Notes: generated by a model not told the origin, from the sequence alone. A stretch of DNA of 64,000 nucleotides from Microbulbifer elongatus (GCF_021165935.1 NZ_CP088953.1:1969501-2033500), one strand, 5' to 3'. Numbered from the stretch's first letter, positions 9,494 through 19,277 are shown. A program made the numbers and translations.

Positions 9494-9685
9494 GGTGGGC
9501 CTGGTTAAAAACTGGTCAATTCAAAAAGGTGGGGCATTATACCGGCCGCGTTTGGGGCTGCATAGACGGGGCGCTTTGAGAGTGCTAACCTTCCGCGCTT
9601 TTTCGGGCCCAGCCCGCCTGTACACTAGAATATCCGGGGCTCTCGTAACTTTCTGCAAGTCTCCGCCCCCCTCATTGAGCGATCT

Positions 9686-10018
9686 ATGGCAAACCCAATC
9701 TACAAAGTCATTTTCCACAACCAGAATCAGGTGTTCGAGCTCTACGCCCGTGCCATCTATCAGAGTGAGATGTACGGCTTTATCGAGGTGGAAGAGTTCG
9801 TATTTGGGGAGAAGTCCCAGCTGGTGGTGGATCCCAGCGAAGAAAAGCTGAAGACCGAGTTCTCCTCGGTGAAGCGTTCCTATATCCCCATGCACAGCAT
9901 TGTGCGTATCGACGAGGTGGAGAAAGAGGGCGTCGGTAAGGTACATGAAGTGAAGGGGGACAAGGTGGCGCAGTTTCCGTTTCCGACCCCCATGCGCCAT
10001 CCGACGGATTCCGACTGA
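9686..10018 (+). CDS. DUF1820 family protein
   Basis: A 110-residue soluble protein. It starts MANPIYKVIFHNQNQVFELY and contains YGFIEVEEFVFG and SYIPMHSIVRIDEVEKEG, the pattern of DUF1820 proteins found widely in gammaproteobacteria. No catalytic or metal motif is visible, and no function is known for the family. It is divergent from miaB and is closed by a clear intrinsic terminator 25 bases downstream, so it is probably transcribed alone. Confidence 0.85.
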   Translation: MANPIYKVIFHNQNQVFELYARAIYQSEMYGFIEVEEFVFGEKSQLVVDPSEEKLKTEFSSVKRSYIPMHSIVRIDEVEKEGVGKVHEVKGDKVAQFPFPTPMRHPTDSD

Positions 10019-10039
10019 CGAGATGTCGGATGCGGTTGC

Positions 10040-10066
10040 AAAAACGGGCCACTGGCCCGTTTTTTT
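10040..10066 (+). terminator. Rho-independent terminator after the DUF1820 gene
   Basis: A 7-bp stem ACGGGCC/GGCCCGT with an ACT loop (10044-10060) is followed by six or more T residues. An A-run on its left side could let it also act on the minus strand. The rest of 10067-10281 up to the next gene shows nothing I can assign. Confidence 0.9.
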
Positions 10067-10281
10067 ATGCCTGGAATTTGGGGCGGGTGTGTGGTGGGGA
10101 GGGGGCAATATCCGCCGGTGGGTAGAGGCGGGCGACACAGCCGTTAAATTCTGGCGCGCCAATTTCTATGTGAGCGCCATTTGTCGCATCGGGGGTGCCG
10201 TCGAAACACTGCCAGCTATGCTGAATAAGGGACCCATTTCTCCCCAAACCTAAAATGTAGTGGAAGTTTTTAGGTGACAGC

Positions 10282-11655
10282 ATGACCTCGATTCCGGCCA
10301 CCAAAGCCGCCATCTCTGCCCTTAAAATCGAACAGCGTGTCGAGCGCGATGTGAAAGCGGGCATTCCCGAACTCGATCGCCGCAACCATACCGAGAGCGA
10401 AGAGAGTATGCGCTCATATGTGGTGCGGGAAATAATCGGCCGGGTGCATGAGAACCGGCAGCGGGAACTGGACAAGGAACTGGCGGACCGCAGTGCGGTG
10501 GATATTCGCCAGCTCCATCAGGAAATGAAAAATACCGAATCCCTGGTGGAGAAGAGCACGGCTGGCCGCCTGGCAAACCTGGTCAGCGGTCTCAAGCAGC
10601 GGGCTCAGGAGTACGCCGCTCTGCGCATGGATCTGGAAATGTTCCGCCAGCGCAATGGGCTTACCCGCGAAGCGATTTATCGTGAGTCGAAATTGCTGCA
10701 CTACGCCCTGATCTTTTTTATCGTGATCATGGAAACGGTGCTGAATGCGTTCTTCCTGTCGAAGGGCAGCGACCTTGGACTGGTGGGTGGCTTTTTTCAG
10801 GCGTTTATCATTTCCATGATTAACCTCGGCTTCGCCGTGTTTCTGGCGTTTTCCCTGCGCCACTGTTTTCATCAGAACCCGCTGAGAAAAATCGGCGCCG
10901 GCACCCTGTTCCTTGGGGTGCTGGTTACCGCCATCGTCTTTGTGCTCGGTGTCGGCCATTATCGCGAGGCACTGGAAGCCAACCCATTTACGGCTTCACA
11001 GGTGGCGATGACGACCTTGCAGGCGCAACCACTGGGGATTCAGGATTTTAATTCGTGGATTATGGTGGTGGTCAGCGGCATCGCACTGGTTCTGCTGGCG
11101 GCCAAGTTTTTTGTGGTGGATGACCGCTACCCCGGTTACACCGCCATAACCCGTCGGGTCAAACAGCAGCAGCGGATGTGGCGGGAAGCCCATGAAGATG
11201 CGATCGAAAGTGTAAACGAGATGGCGGAGGATATTCAGGAATCCATTTCCGAGACGGAAAAAACCATTCGCGCCCAGTTTATCCAGTTCAAGGCGAGTAT
11301 TGAGCGCAGTGAGGAAATCCATCGTCATTACCACGAAGACATCATCAAAGCGCAAGGGTTGCTGGATGAGCTGGTGCGTTACTATCAATCCTACTCCGCG
11401 CGCATGATGAATCGGCGCTCCGCCTATTTCGGCGAACTGTTGCGGTTTGAGCTGGATAAACTGCCGCAGTTGAACACCACCGGGCTGGCCCAGCACAAGC
11501 GGGACCTCGCGACCTTTGAGGAAGTGATGGATGCGCTCGATCAGAGCTACCGTGAAGCGCTGGGGGTCGTCAACCGTCGCTGTGAGTCGATACAGGCTTC
11601 GCTGGCCGCCCTTGTGGATACGCTGGAGCTGGACCACGGTCTGCGGAGAGCATGA
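10282..11655 (+). CDS. Uncharacterised four-helix membrane protein with flanking coiled coils
   Basis: A 457-residue protein I do not recognise. An N-terminal charged helical region (about 1-135) is followed by four predicted membrane helices (about 138-158, 167-191, 205-224 and 258-277). A long cytoplasmic region (about 285-457) then has strong coiled-coil character, for example EDIQESISETEKTIRAQF. No catalytic motif is visible. AGGTGA shortly before ATG 10282 is a fair ribosome binding site. Its stop overlaps the start of the VWA-like gene, so the two are translationally coupled and probably act together. A sensor or scaffold role is inference from architecture only. Confidence 0.75.
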   Translation: MTSIPATKAAISALKIEQRVERDVKAGIPELDRRNHTESEESMRSYVVREIIGRVHENRQRELDKELADRSAVDIRQLHQEMKNTESLVEKSTAGRLANLVSGLKQRAQEYAALRMDLEMFRQRNGLTREAIYRESKLLHYALIFFIVIMETVLNAFFLSKGSDLGLVGGFFQAFIISMINLGFAVFLAFSLRHCFHQNPLRKIGAGTLFLGVLVTAIVFVLGVGHYREALEANPFTASQVAMTTLQAQPLGIQDFNSWIMVVVSGIALVLLAAKFFVVDDRYPGYTAITRRVKQQQRMWREAHEDAIESVNEMAEDIQESISETEKTIRAQFIQFKASIERSEEIHRHYHEDIIKAQGLLDELVRYYQSYSARMMNRRSAYFGELLRFELDKLPQLNTTGLAQHKRDLATFEEVMDALDQSYREALGVVNRRCESIQASLAALVDTLELDHGLRRA

Positions 11656-12482
11656 TGGGAGGGATGTATCGTCGCCGCTCCCGTCGCAGTCGCGGCCGCA
11701 GTCGTATTTGGAGCCAATTGTCCGCCGAAGACAGAAAAGGCACATGGATTTTTGCCCTGGGGGCCCTGATCCTGGCGGCATTGCTTGTGTTTGCCCTGCA
11801 GGTCGTACGCTCCCCTGCGCGGGATTTCGACAAGGTCACGCTGTGTAACCCGCACCTGCCGCGGTTCGCTCAGCACCTGGTCGTGATTGACGCTTCGGAT
11901 ACGCTTTCGGCCCACCAGACCCACTTTCTCAAAACCCACCTCTCGGGTCTGCTCGAGTCGGCAGCGGTCAACGATCGTTTTTCCATTTTCGTGCTGGACG
12001 ATCACTACAACGGACTTTCCGAACCGGTCATTAACCTGTGCAAACCGCACTCCGGGGAAGATGTCAGTGCCCTCACCGCCAACCAGCAGTTTGTACAGGC
12101 GTTGTACAAGCAGCGCTTTGAGCAGCCTCTGGATCACGCCATCAGCCGCGCGGTTTCCGGGGGCGAGCAGCCGGTATCGCCCATTTACGAGGCGCTGTCG
12201 GATGTGGTGGCACTCAACCACCTGGATCCGGCCGCCGAGAATGTGCACCTCACGATTGTCAGTGACATGATTCAGAACTCCCGCGCCGGTTCCGTATTCA
12301 AGCGTGGTTCCGCGGCCATTGACCAACTGCCCTTGATCGATTTGCGCCGCGCACGGACGCGGGTTTACTGGCTGGATCGCGAGAAGTACCAGCGCTACCA
12401 GACCGCGGAACTGGAGGCCAGCTGGCAGGATTACCTGGGCAGTGTTTCGCGGCTGGAAACCATTCAGCGGGTGCGCAACTGA
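11652..12482 (+). CDS. Membrane-anchored protein with degenerate VWA-like domain
   Basis: About 276 residues. An Arg-rich N-terminus (RRRSRRSRGRSR) precedes one membrane helix (about 31-52), which predicts a single-pass protein with its main domain in the periplasm. That domain resembles a von Willebrand A fold: HLVVIDASDTLS near residues 76-86 corresponds to the first MIDAS strand (DxSxS, with the last Ser replaced by Thr), VSPIYEAL to the Thr-containing turn, and VHLTIVSDM to the later strand. Metal binding is doubtful because MIDAS residues are altered. ATG 11652 overlaps the preceding stop; ATG 11655 is better spaced from GGAGAG. The partner is the coiled-coil membrane protein just upstream. 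Function is unknown. Confidence 0.7.
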   Translation: MMGGMYRRRSRRSRGRSRIWSQLSAEDRKGTWIFALGALILAALLVFALQVVRSPARDFDKVTLCNPHLPRFAQHLVVIDASDTLSAHQTHFLKTHLSGLLESAAVNDRFSIFVLDDHYNGLSEPVINLCKPHSGEDVSALTANQQFVQALYKQRFEQPLDHAISRAVSGGEQPVSPIYEALSDVVALNHLDPAAENVHLTIVSDMIQNSRAGSVFKRGSAAIDQLPLIDLRRARTRVYWLDREKYQRYQTAELEASWQDYLGSVSRLETIQRVRN

Positions 12483-12660
12483 GGTCGCTGACCACACCGT
12501 TATTCCCCGGTACAGCACTTTTCGTCACTATTTTCCTCCCTGTGGCCGGTTTGCAATAGAAGCTTCAAGAAACAGCCGCCGGTTTGTAAGAAAACTCAAG
12601 CAAAGTTTTATCCATCTGAAGTAGTCCGAACCCCTGATGGAATCTGGATGGAACTTGCCA

Positions 12661-13452
12661 ATGAGTAATCGATATCGCGCCCTGTGGATTTCCGATGTTC
12701 ACCTGGGCAGTCGGGACAGCGAGCCGCAACGGCTGGCGGATTTCCTCGCCCAGAATACGGCAGATACCGTGTATCTGGTGGGCGATATCTTTGACATGAA
12801 GGCCATGTCCCAGGGCAAGGGCAGCTGGTGCAAGGCTTCCAGCATGTTGCTGGAAATGTTGTCTGAACTCAGCACCCGCGTACCGGAAATCATCTACGTG
12901 CCCGGCAATCACGATGCCCCCATGCGCAGCTGGGCCGGCAAGCGCCTCGGCAATATCCGTGTTGAACGTGAGTGGACCCATACCAGTGCCGATGGCAAGC
13001 GCTATTGGGTGACGCACGGGGATCAGTTTGAACACGATATCGAAATCAATCCCGTCAGTTACCACATCGGTGACCAGAGCTACTACCTGATGTTGCGGAT
13101 CAACCGCTGGATCAATTACTGGCGCAGTCGTTTTGACAAGCCCTGGTGGTCCCTCGCCAACCACGTGAAAAATCGGGTGAACGCCGCCCGGCGAATGATG
13201 AACAAGTTCGAGGAAGTCGCCATTCGTGAGACCGGGCGCCGTGGTTACGATGGCGTGATCTGCGGACACATTCACCGCGCGGGAATCCGTCACAGCGCCT
13301 CTCAGGAGAACGCGGTGACCTATGCCAATTGTGGCGACTGGGTGGATTCCATGACCGCCATTGTGGAAGAGAAAAATGGCGCCCTGAACGTACTGCACTG
13401 GCACCGGACACCGAAGATTGCACGCATTATGACAGAGGCGGTAGCCGCATGA
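12661..13452 (+). CDS. LpxH-like calcineurin-type metallophosphoesterase
   Basis: About 263 residues with the full set of binuclear metallophosphatase motifs: SDVHLGS, VGDIFD, PGNHD, THGDQ and CGHIH. Related proteins are annotated UDP-2,3-diacylglucosamine hydrolase family (lipid A pathway). This member is longer than LpxH and has a central insert with aromatic residues (YYLMLRINRWINYW), so it may act on another phospho-lipid or nucleotide. The start at 12661 (MSNRYRALWISDVH) is preferred; an in-frame ATG at 12637 is possible. Its stop overlaps the start of the double-acyltransferase gene (ATGA), which ties the two functionally. Confidence 0.8.
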   Translation: MSNRYRALWISDVHLGSRDSEPQRLADFLAQNTADTVYLVGDIFDMKAMSQGKGSWCKASSMLLEMLSELSTRVPEIIYVPGNHDAPMRSWAGKRLGNIRVEREWTHTSADGKRYWVTHGDQFEHDIEINPVSYHIGDQSYYLMLRINRWINYWRSRFDKPWWSLANHVKNRVNAARRMMNKFEEVAIRETGRRGYDGVICGHIHRAGIRHSASQENAVTYANCGDWVDSMTAIVEEKNGALNVLHWHRTPKIARIMTEAVAA

Positions 13453-15125
13453 TCCAGCTCGAAAATCTGCTGCAGAAAAATCCCTGGTACAGCGCCGCGC
13501 CGAAAAGCCCCACACGCCGGCTGGTTTCCGCCACGGTAAAAAAAATCTGCTGTGAGCAACAGCTGCAGCAGTTTGGAAAAAATTTTCCGCACCTGGGTGG
13601 TCTGGATTTTATTCGCCAGGTGTTCCGCTCCTTTGACTTCCACTACGACGTCAATCTCGCGGAGCTGGAGCGGATTCCCACATCCGGCCCGCTGGTGATC
13701 GTGTCCAACCACCCCCTGGGCAGTCTCGATGGGCTGGCCCTGATCGACATGGTGGCGCGGGTGCGCAAAGACGTGAAAGCGGTGGCCAGTCAGCTGCTGT
13801 GGAATATCGAACCCCTGCGCGGCTATCTGCTGCCGGTGGATAACTTTAACGGTCGTACTCGCCGCGAAGATGTCGAAGGTATTTACAGCCACCTGCGTGC
13901 TGGCGGTGTGATTATCGTATTCCCCGCCGGCGAGGTCTCGCGCCTGACTCCTCAGGGCGTGCGGGATGGTCGCTGGAACCCCGGCTTTATCCGCTTTGCG
14001 GACAAGACCGGTGCGCCAATTCTGCCGGTACAGGTACGCGGACGAAATTCCCTGTGGTGGTGTGGTCTGTCGATGGTGAACAAGCCGCTGTCGACGCTGT
14101 GGCTGATTCGCGAAATGTTCAAGCAGGTCAGCAAAGGGATTGATATCCGCATTGGCACACCGGTAACCCCGGAGCACTACCGAGACTGGCCTATGGCGCC
14201 CCGCGCGCAGGCCAAGCTGTGGAAGAAACAGGTCTACCGCCTGCACAAAAATCCCCAGGGATTGGCGCCGGAGCCAATCGCCGCAGCGGAAGCCGCTCCC
14301 GAAGTAGCGGCGGTACTGGGCGACTGTGAGACGCTGGTGGCACAGGGTGAGTTTGAGGTAAAACTCTACCGCCAGCGCCCGGATTGCCCGGTGATGCGGG
14401 AGCTGTCCCGTCTACGGGAGATCGCCTTCCGCGCGGTGGGCGAGGGTACCGGCAACAGCCGCGACTGGGATGCGTTTGACGCCTGGTACGATCACCTGTT
14501 GCTATGGGACAAAGAGCGCCAGCAAATAGCCGGCGCTTATCGCCTGGTAAGTACCGATGGTCTCACCGCAGACAAGATATACAGCACCACCCTGTTCAAC
14601 TATTCCCGTTCGCCGGAAGAGTGCCTGCCGGCATCGGCGGAGCTGGGGCGCAGCTTCCTGCTGCCGGAGTACTGGCGCAGCCGTGGCCTGGATCTGTTGT
14701 GGTGTGGTATCGGTCAGTGGATTCTGCGCAACAACCGCCGCTATCTGTTCGGGCCGGTCTCCATGCCCGGCAACTTTTCCCGCCGCGCCAAGTCCGCCAT
14801 TGTGCGCTATTTCCTGCACCATTTCTCCACCAGTCAACCCATGGGTAACGCGCGTCTGCCCTTTATTGAGGCCCGTGCAGACCTGCCGGAACTCAGTGGT
14901 GATGCCACTGGCGACATGCTGCAGTTGAAACAGATTCTGAAAGAAGAGGGCGTTGTACTGCCGCCGCTTTTCAAAAAATACACCGCAGTGACCACCCCGG
15001 GCGGCACCAGTTTCCACGCATTCAATATCGATCCGGATTTCTGCGATTCGGTGGATGGTCTGGTGGTAGTGGACCTGGAGAAAATGGACTCCAAGTTTGC
15101 CAGGCGGTATCTGGCGGCAAGTTAA
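13449..15125 (+). CDS. OlsF-like bifunctional acyltransferase (PlsC domain plus GNAT/hemolysin-like domain)
   Basis: A 558-residue fusion. The N-terminal half is a lysophospholipid-acyltransferase domain with SNHPLGSLDG (H88 and D94) and VFPAGEVSR (157-165). After a linker near 275-300, the C-terminal half is an acyl-ACP/GNAT domain of the OlsB/hemolysin-like type (VMRELSRLREIAFR, AELGRSFLLPEYW, GPVSMPGNF). The same order occurs in OlsF, which makes ornithine lipids, with the C-terminal domain doing N-acylation and the N-terminal domain O-acylation. Ornithine as substrate is inferred from the architecture; glycine or other amino-acid lipids are possible. ATG 13449 overlaps the upstream stop. 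Confidence 0.82.
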   Translation: MIQLENLLQKNPWYSAAPKSPTRRLVSATVKKICCEQQLQQFGKNFPHLGGLDFIRQVFRSFDFHYDVNLAELERIPTSGPLVIVSNHPLGSLDGLALIDMVARVRKDVKAVASQLLWNIEPLRGYLLPVDNFNGRTRREDVEGIYSHLRAGGVIIVFPAGEVSRLTPQGVRDGRWNPGFIRFADKTGAPILPVQVRGRNSLWWCGLSMVNKPLSTLWLIREMFKQVSKGIDIRIGTPVTPEHYRDWPMAPRAQAKLWKKQVYRLHKNPQGLAPEPIAAAEAAPEVAAVLGDCETLVAQGEFEVKLYRQRPDCPVMRELSRLREIAFRAVGEGTGNSRDWDAFDAWYDHLLLWDKERQQIAGAYRLVSTDGLTADKIYSTTLFNYSRSPEECLPASAELGRSFLLPEYWRSRGLDLLWCGIGQWILRNNRRYLFGPVSMPGNFSRRAKSAIVRYFLHHFSTSQPMGNARLPFIEARADLPELSGDATGDMLQLKQILKEEGVVLPPLFKKYTAVTTPGGTSFHAFNIDPDFCDSVDGLVVVDLEKMDSKFARRYLAAS

Positions 15126-15141
15126 ATAGTCAATCCATATT

Positions 15142-15179
15142 GCCGGTTGCGATCTATAAACTCGCCGCAACCGGCGCGC
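15142..15179 (+). terminator. Probable terminator after the double-acyltransferase gene
   Basis: A perfect 10-bp inverted repeat, GCCGGTTGCG (15142-15151) with CGCAACCGGC (15166-15175), has a 14-base loop. GCGC and a short T-run follow 17-55 bases past the stop. The T-run is only four bases, so termination may be partial. Confidence 0.55.
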
Positions 15180-15249
15180 TTTTCCCTGCCCGCTTCTGCG
15201 ATTCTGTTACGCTTGTGTTTCCTGTTCTTTCGCACCCGGGATAACACCG

Positions 15250-16695
15250 ATGAAACAGTGGTGTCCGAAAGCGGTACTCGCCTGCCTGCTGCTGATTCTG
15301 GCGCAGGCGTTTTCTATTGCTGTGCTTTCTCAGGAAATAGAGGGGGCTGCCGAGCCCGAACTCGAGAATCAGCCGCACATCGCGCAACTGTCCATCAATG
15401 GCCCTATCGGCCCCGCCACCACAGATTATCTGGTTCGCACCAGTGAGACGGCGCAGGAAAATGGCGCGCGACTGATTATCGTCAATATGGATACCCCGGG
15501 GGGGCTGGATGCCGCGACGCGGGACATCATTCAGCATATTCTTGCTTCGGAAATCCCCTACGTCACCTATGTCACGCCTGCCGGTGCCCGCGCCGCCAGC
15601 GCCGGCACCTATATCCTCTACGCCAGTCATGTAGCGGCAATGACACCATCCACCACACTGGGCGCGGCGACACCGGTTCAGATGGGCGGCGTGCCCGGGC
15701 AACAGGAGGCTCCGCAGAAAACACCCGACAAATCGCCGAAAGACAGCGATGGTGGTGAAAAAGCGGACGCGGGTGATCAGCGCGGTGGTGAAAGTGAAGA
15801 CAGCAAGCCCGCAAGTGCCATGGAACGCAAGGTGATCAACGATTCCGTGGCTTATATCCGCGGTCTGGCGCAACGCCACGGACGCAACGCCGATTGGGCG
15901 GAAAAAGCGGTGCGGGATGCCGCCACGTTGACTGCGCAGGAAGCATTGGCAGAAAACGTGATTGATGTGGTGGCGGAGAACCAGCAACAGTTGATGAAAC
16001 AGTTGCCGAATCGCGAAATTGTATTGGACGGTAAAAAACAGCCGATCGCAGGCGATGTCGCTGAGCTGCCGGCGGTGGCTTACGAACCCGACTGGCGCAA
16101 CGAATTGCTGTCGCTGATCACCAATCCCCAGATCGCCTATATCCTGCTGCTCATCGGTATATACGGCCTTATCTTTGAAGGCTATAGCCCCGGCGCCATA
16201 GTGCCCGGCGTGGTCGGTGTGATCAGCCTGCTGTTGGCGTTTTATGCACTGCAGGTGCTGCCGATCAATTACGTAGGGCTGGCGCTGATTATCGTGGGTG
16301 CGTTGTTGATTGCTGCGGAACTGTTTGTGCCGAGTTTTGGGGCGCTGGGTATTGGCGGCGTTATTGCGCTGGTGATCGGCTCAGTGATGCTGATCGACAG
16401 CGATGTGCCGGGTATGCGGGTTTCCAAGGCGTTGATTGGTTCTATTGCCGCGATCAGCGGCTTGGGGCTGCTGGGCCTGTTGTACGCCGTCGGCCACAGT
16501 CTGCGCAAACCCAAGGTGGCCGCGAATAAAGCCATGGTGGGGCGCACTGCGGTGGTGATCGATGTGGAGCCGGAATTACTGGTGAAAATTGACGGCGAAA
16601 TCTGGCGCGCCTGCTGTGACAACCTGCTGACCGAAGGCCAGCTGGTGACCGTGACGGAGGAGCAGGGCCTGATACTGCAGGTTCGACCGGAGTAA
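15250..16695 (+). CDS. nfeD: NfeD-type membrane serine protease (ClpP-class domain plus NfeD/OB domain)
   Basis: A 481-residue long-form NfeD. A signal peptide (about 1-28) leads into a ClpP-like protease domain in the periplasm. The probable Ser-Lys dyad is S117 (ARAASAGTYIL) and K194 (MERKVINDS). Four to five membrane helices (about 275-415) and a cytoplasmic OB-fold (about 430-481) follow. An acidic, low-complexity insert near 148-188 separates the two halves of the protease domain. The archaeal homologue cleaves the C-terminus of its stomatin partner, and here a slipin gene follows after 63 bases, which supports a membrane quality-control or microdomain pair. Confidence 0.92.
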   Translation: MKQWCPKAVLACLLLILAQAFSIAVLSQEIEGAAEPELENQPHIAQLSINGPIGPATTDYLVRTSETAQENGARLIIVNMDTPGGLDAATRDIIQHILASEIPYVTYVTPAGARAASAGTYILYASHVAAMTPSTTLGAATPVQMGGVPGQQEAPQKTPDKSPKDSDGGEKADAGDQRGGESEDSKPASAMERKVINDSVAYIRGLAQRHGRNADWAEKAVRDAATLTAQEALAENVIDVVAENQQQLMKQLPNREIVLDGKKQPIAGDVAELPAVAYEPDWRNELLSLITNPQIAYILLLIGIYGLIFEGYSPGAIVPGVVGVISLLLAFYALQVLPINYVGLALIIVGALLIAAELFVPSFGALGIGGVIALVIGSVMLIDSDVPGMRVSKALIGSIAAISGLGLLGLLYAVGHSLRKPKVAANKAMVGRTAVVIDVEPELLVKIDGEIWRACCDNLLTEGQLVTVTEEQGLILQVRPE

Positions 16696-16758
16696 GTCAC
16701 CCACCGCGGTGGTCCATTCCACCCTATTTCACTCCAATCCAAAAAGGGAGCGTTGCTC

Positions 16759-17529
16759 ATGATCAGTTACTTTGCCAGTCTGTTGATACTGGCGATCGTA
16801 TTTATTGTGATGTATGCGATCCGTATCCTGCGGGAATACGAGCGGGCGGTGGTGTTCTTTCTGGGGCGCTTCCAGTCGGTAAAGGGGCCGGGCCTGATCA
16901 TCATCATTCCAGTGATCCAGACCATGGAGCGGGTGGATTTGCGGGTGGTGGTGATGGATGTGCCTACTCAGGATGTCATCAGCCGCGATAATGTTTCGGT
17001 CAAGGTCAATGCGGTGGTGTACTACCGGGTAATTGATCCACAGTCGGCGATTATCAATGTGGAAAACTACCACGAGGCGGTGAGCCAGCTCTCCCAGACG
17101 ACCTTGCGTTCGGTACTGGGTAAACACGAGCTGGATGAAATGCTGTCAGAGCGCGATAAGCTCAATGTGGATATCCAGAAAATCCTCGATGAGCAGACGG
17201 ATGCCTGGGGGGTGAAGGTCACCAATGTGGAGATCAAGCACATTGACCTGGACGAAAGCATGATCCGCGCCATCGCCCGTCAGGCCGAGGCGGAACGTTC
17301 ACGGCGGGCGAAGGTGATTCATGCGGAAGGGGAGGCGCAGGCAGCGGTAAAACTGACGGAGGCGGCGGATCAGCTTTCCAGGAACTCGAATGCGATTACC
17401 CTCCGCTACATGCAGACCCTGATCGATATCGCCGGAGAGCAGAATTCGACGATTGTATTTCCGTTGCCCATGGACTTGATCAAGCCGCTGCTGAAAGGCG
17501 GCCAGACCGGTGGCGAAGGAACCCCCTAA
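16759..17529 (+). CDS. Slipin/stomatin-like SPFH protein
   Basis: A 256-residue SPFH-domain protein. An N-terminal membrane hairpin (about 3-22) is followed by [14 protein letters not shown] and [11 protein letters not shown], the classical stomatin entry. The SPFH domain runs to about residue 185, and a helical oligomerisation region includes [26 protein letters not shown] at 16745-16750 sits eight bases before ATG 16759, so this start is preferred over an in-frame TTG six bases earlier. It forms a pair with the upstream NfeD protease. Its stop overlaps the stop of the convergent dehydratase gene by four bases. Confidence 0.93.
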   Translation: MISYFASLLILAIVFIVMYAIRILREYERAVVFFLGRFQSVKGPGLIIIIPVIQTMERVDLRVVVMDVPTQDVISRDNVSVKVNAVVYYRVIDPQSAIINVENYHEAVSQLSQTTLRSVLGKHELDEMLSERDKLNVDIQKILDEQTDAWGVKVTNVEIKHIDLDESMIRAIARQAEAERSRRAKVIHAEGEAQAAVKLTEAADQLSRNSNAITLRYMQTLIDIAGEQNSTIVFPLPMDLIKPLLKGGQTGGEGTP

Positions 17530-19277
17530 TGGGATTCCCTCGATACTTCGTCACCGGAGGCTCCAACCAGAAAGTCCAGGTCGGCGCCCTGGTCTGCCTG
17601 TAAGACCGTATCGATATATAGTTTTGCGTAGCCCCGTTGATAGGTTGGTGCGGGTCGATGACTGTTCCAGTGCCGCAGGCGGTCTTGCAATTCCTCATCC
17701 GAAATTTTGAGGTTGAGACTGCGCGCTTCGCCATCGAATTCGATCAGGTCGCCGGTCTGCACCACGGCCAGCGGGCCACCGGCGCTGGCCTCCGGGGCAA
17801 CGTGCAGAATCACCGAGCCAAACGCCGTGCCACTCATGCGCGCGTCAGAGATCCTCAGCATATCTTTGACCCCTTTTTCCAGTAGTTTTTTCGGTAGCGC
17901 CATATTGCCCACTTCCGGCATCCCCGGATACCCCTTGGGGCCGCAGCCTTTCAGCACCATGATGCTGTGCTCGTCGATTTCCAGTTCCGGCAGGTCCTTG
18001 CGCGCGTGATAGTCCTCAATAGATTCGAAGACGACCGCGCGTCCCGTGTGCTTAAGCAGCGCCGGTGAGGCGGCATTGGGCTTGATGATGGCGCCACGGG
18101 GGCACAGATTCCCTCGCAATACCCAGATCCCGGAGTTTTCCGTCACCGGGTTGTCCAGGTTGCGGATAACGGTATCGTTGTAGCACTCGGCTTCTTCAAT
18201 CTGTTCACCGAGGGTGTGGCCACTGACCGTCACCGCGGACAAATCGAGATGACTGCCAATCTTTTTCATCACTGCGGGAAGGCCACCGGCATAGTGGTAG
18301 CCCTCCATAAGGAAGCGGCCCGACGGCATCAGGTCGACCAGCAGTGGCAGGTCGCGACTGTAGCGGTCAAAGTCTTCCAGTTGCAGGTCAATCTTCAGAC
18401 GCCCGGCCAGAGCCAGCAGGTGCATGACCGCGTTGGTCGAACCACCAACTGCCGCGTTCACCTTGATCGCATTGATCAGTGCGCTGCGGGTGACGATATC
18501 TTTTATGCGCACGTCATCCTGCACCAGTCGCACGATTTCGCGCCCGCTCATGTGTGCCATCGCCTGGCGGCGTGCGTCCACCGCGGGAATCGAGCTGTTG
18601 TACGGCAGGCACAAACCCATGGCTTCCACAAGATTGGATACCGTAGATGCGGTGCCCATGGTCATGCATACCCCCCGGGAGCGGGACATGCCGCTTTCCG
18701 CAGCGATGAAGTCCTCCTGGCTCATTTCACCGGCGCGCACTGCCTCAGAGAATTTCCACACGTCGGTGCCCGAGCCGATATCGCGACCGCGAAACTTGCC
18801 ATTCAGCATCGGGCCGGAGGAGACCACAATTGAGGGAAGGTTGACGCTGGCGGCGCCCATCAGCTGGCCCGGGGTGGTCTTGTCGCAGCCACCGAGCAGT
18901 ACCACGCCGTCAATGGGGTTGCCGCGGATGGATTCTTCCACGTCCATGGCGAGCAGGTTGCGAAACAGCATGGCGGTGGGCCGCATCTGGGTCTCGCCCA
19001 GACTGGTGACCGGAAATTCCAGCGGTACGCCGCCCGCTTCCCAGACACCACGCTTCACATACTCAGCGATCTCCCGCAAGCCGGAATTGCAGGGTGTGAT
19101 TTCGGACCAGGTGTTGCAGATGCCAATGATGGGGCGGCCATCGAAAATATGGTCCGGGTAGCCCTGGGCCTTCATCCAGGAGCGGTGGATAAAGCCGTCT
19201 TTATCGGATTTGCCGTAACTCAGCTGGCTGCGGCGGGGAGGGTGGCTCTTACCGGGGGTCTTGTTATTTTTCTTCAT
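17526..19277 (-). CDS. IlvD/Edd-family sugar-acid dehydratase (L-arabinonate dehydratase-like)
   Basis: A 583-residue Fe-S dehydratase. C63 (TPCN), C131 (GGCDKTTPG) and C204 ([11 protein letters not shown]) sit where the 2Fe-2S ligands lie in Rhizobium L-arabinonate dehydratase. The entry [20 protein letters not shown] and the tail [25 protein letters not shown] block also follow the pentonate dehydratases rather than IlvD proper. It should convert an aldonic acid to its 2-keto-3-deoxy product; arabinonate, xylonate or a similar acid are candidates. No transporter or regulator gene adjoins it, so the substrate cannot be read from context. A palindrome at 19376-19414 lies upstream. Confidence 0.85.
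   Translation of the reverse strand: MKKNNKTPGKSHPPRRSQLSYGKSDKDGFIHRSWMKAQGYPDHIFDGRPIIGICNTWSEITPCNSGLREIAEYVKRGVWEAGGVPLEFPVTSLGETQMRPTAMLFRNLLAMDVEESIRGNPIDGVVLLGGCDKTTPGQLMGAASVNLPSIVVSSGPMLNGKFRGRDIGSGTDVWKFSEAVRAGEMSQEDFIAAESGMSRSRGVCMTMGTASTVSNLVEAMGLCLPYNSSIPAVDARRQAMAHMSGREIVRLVQDDVRIKDIVTRSALINAIKVNAAVGGSTNAVMHLLALAGRLKIDLQLEDFDRYSRDLPLLVDLMPSGRFLMEGYHYAGGLPAVMKKIGSHLDLSAVTVSGHTLGEQIEEAECYNDTVIRNLDNPVTENSGIWVLRGNLCPRGAIIKPNAASPALLKHTGRAVVFESIEDYHARKDLPELEIDEHSIMVLKGCGPKGYPGMPEVGNMALPKKLLEKGVKDMLRISDARMSGTAFGSVILHVAPEASAGGPLAVVQTGDLIEFDGEARSLNLKISDEELQDRLRHWNSHRPAPTYQRGYAKLYIDTVLQADQGADLDFLVGASGDEVSRESH

Noticed and set aside
7979..9508. A 509-codon plus-strand frame opposite miaB
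   Set aside because: It begins inside cruciform element B and mirrors the MiaB coding region; no protein motif or ribosome binding site.
10023..10253. A 76-codon frame after the DUF1820 gene
   Set aside because: It runs through the intrinsic terminator at 10040-10066 and has no plausible start site.
10282..12482. Known anti-phage defence system
   Set aside because: The pair resembles sensor or scaffold proteins, but no nuclease, ATPase or other defence effector is present and the neighbours are housekeeping genes, so a defence role is not supported.
17526..19277. Branched-chain amino acid dihydroxy-acid dehydratase (IlvD proper)
   Set aside because: The N-terminal and C-terminal blocks follow L-arabinonate-type dehydratases, and no ilv gene is nearby.
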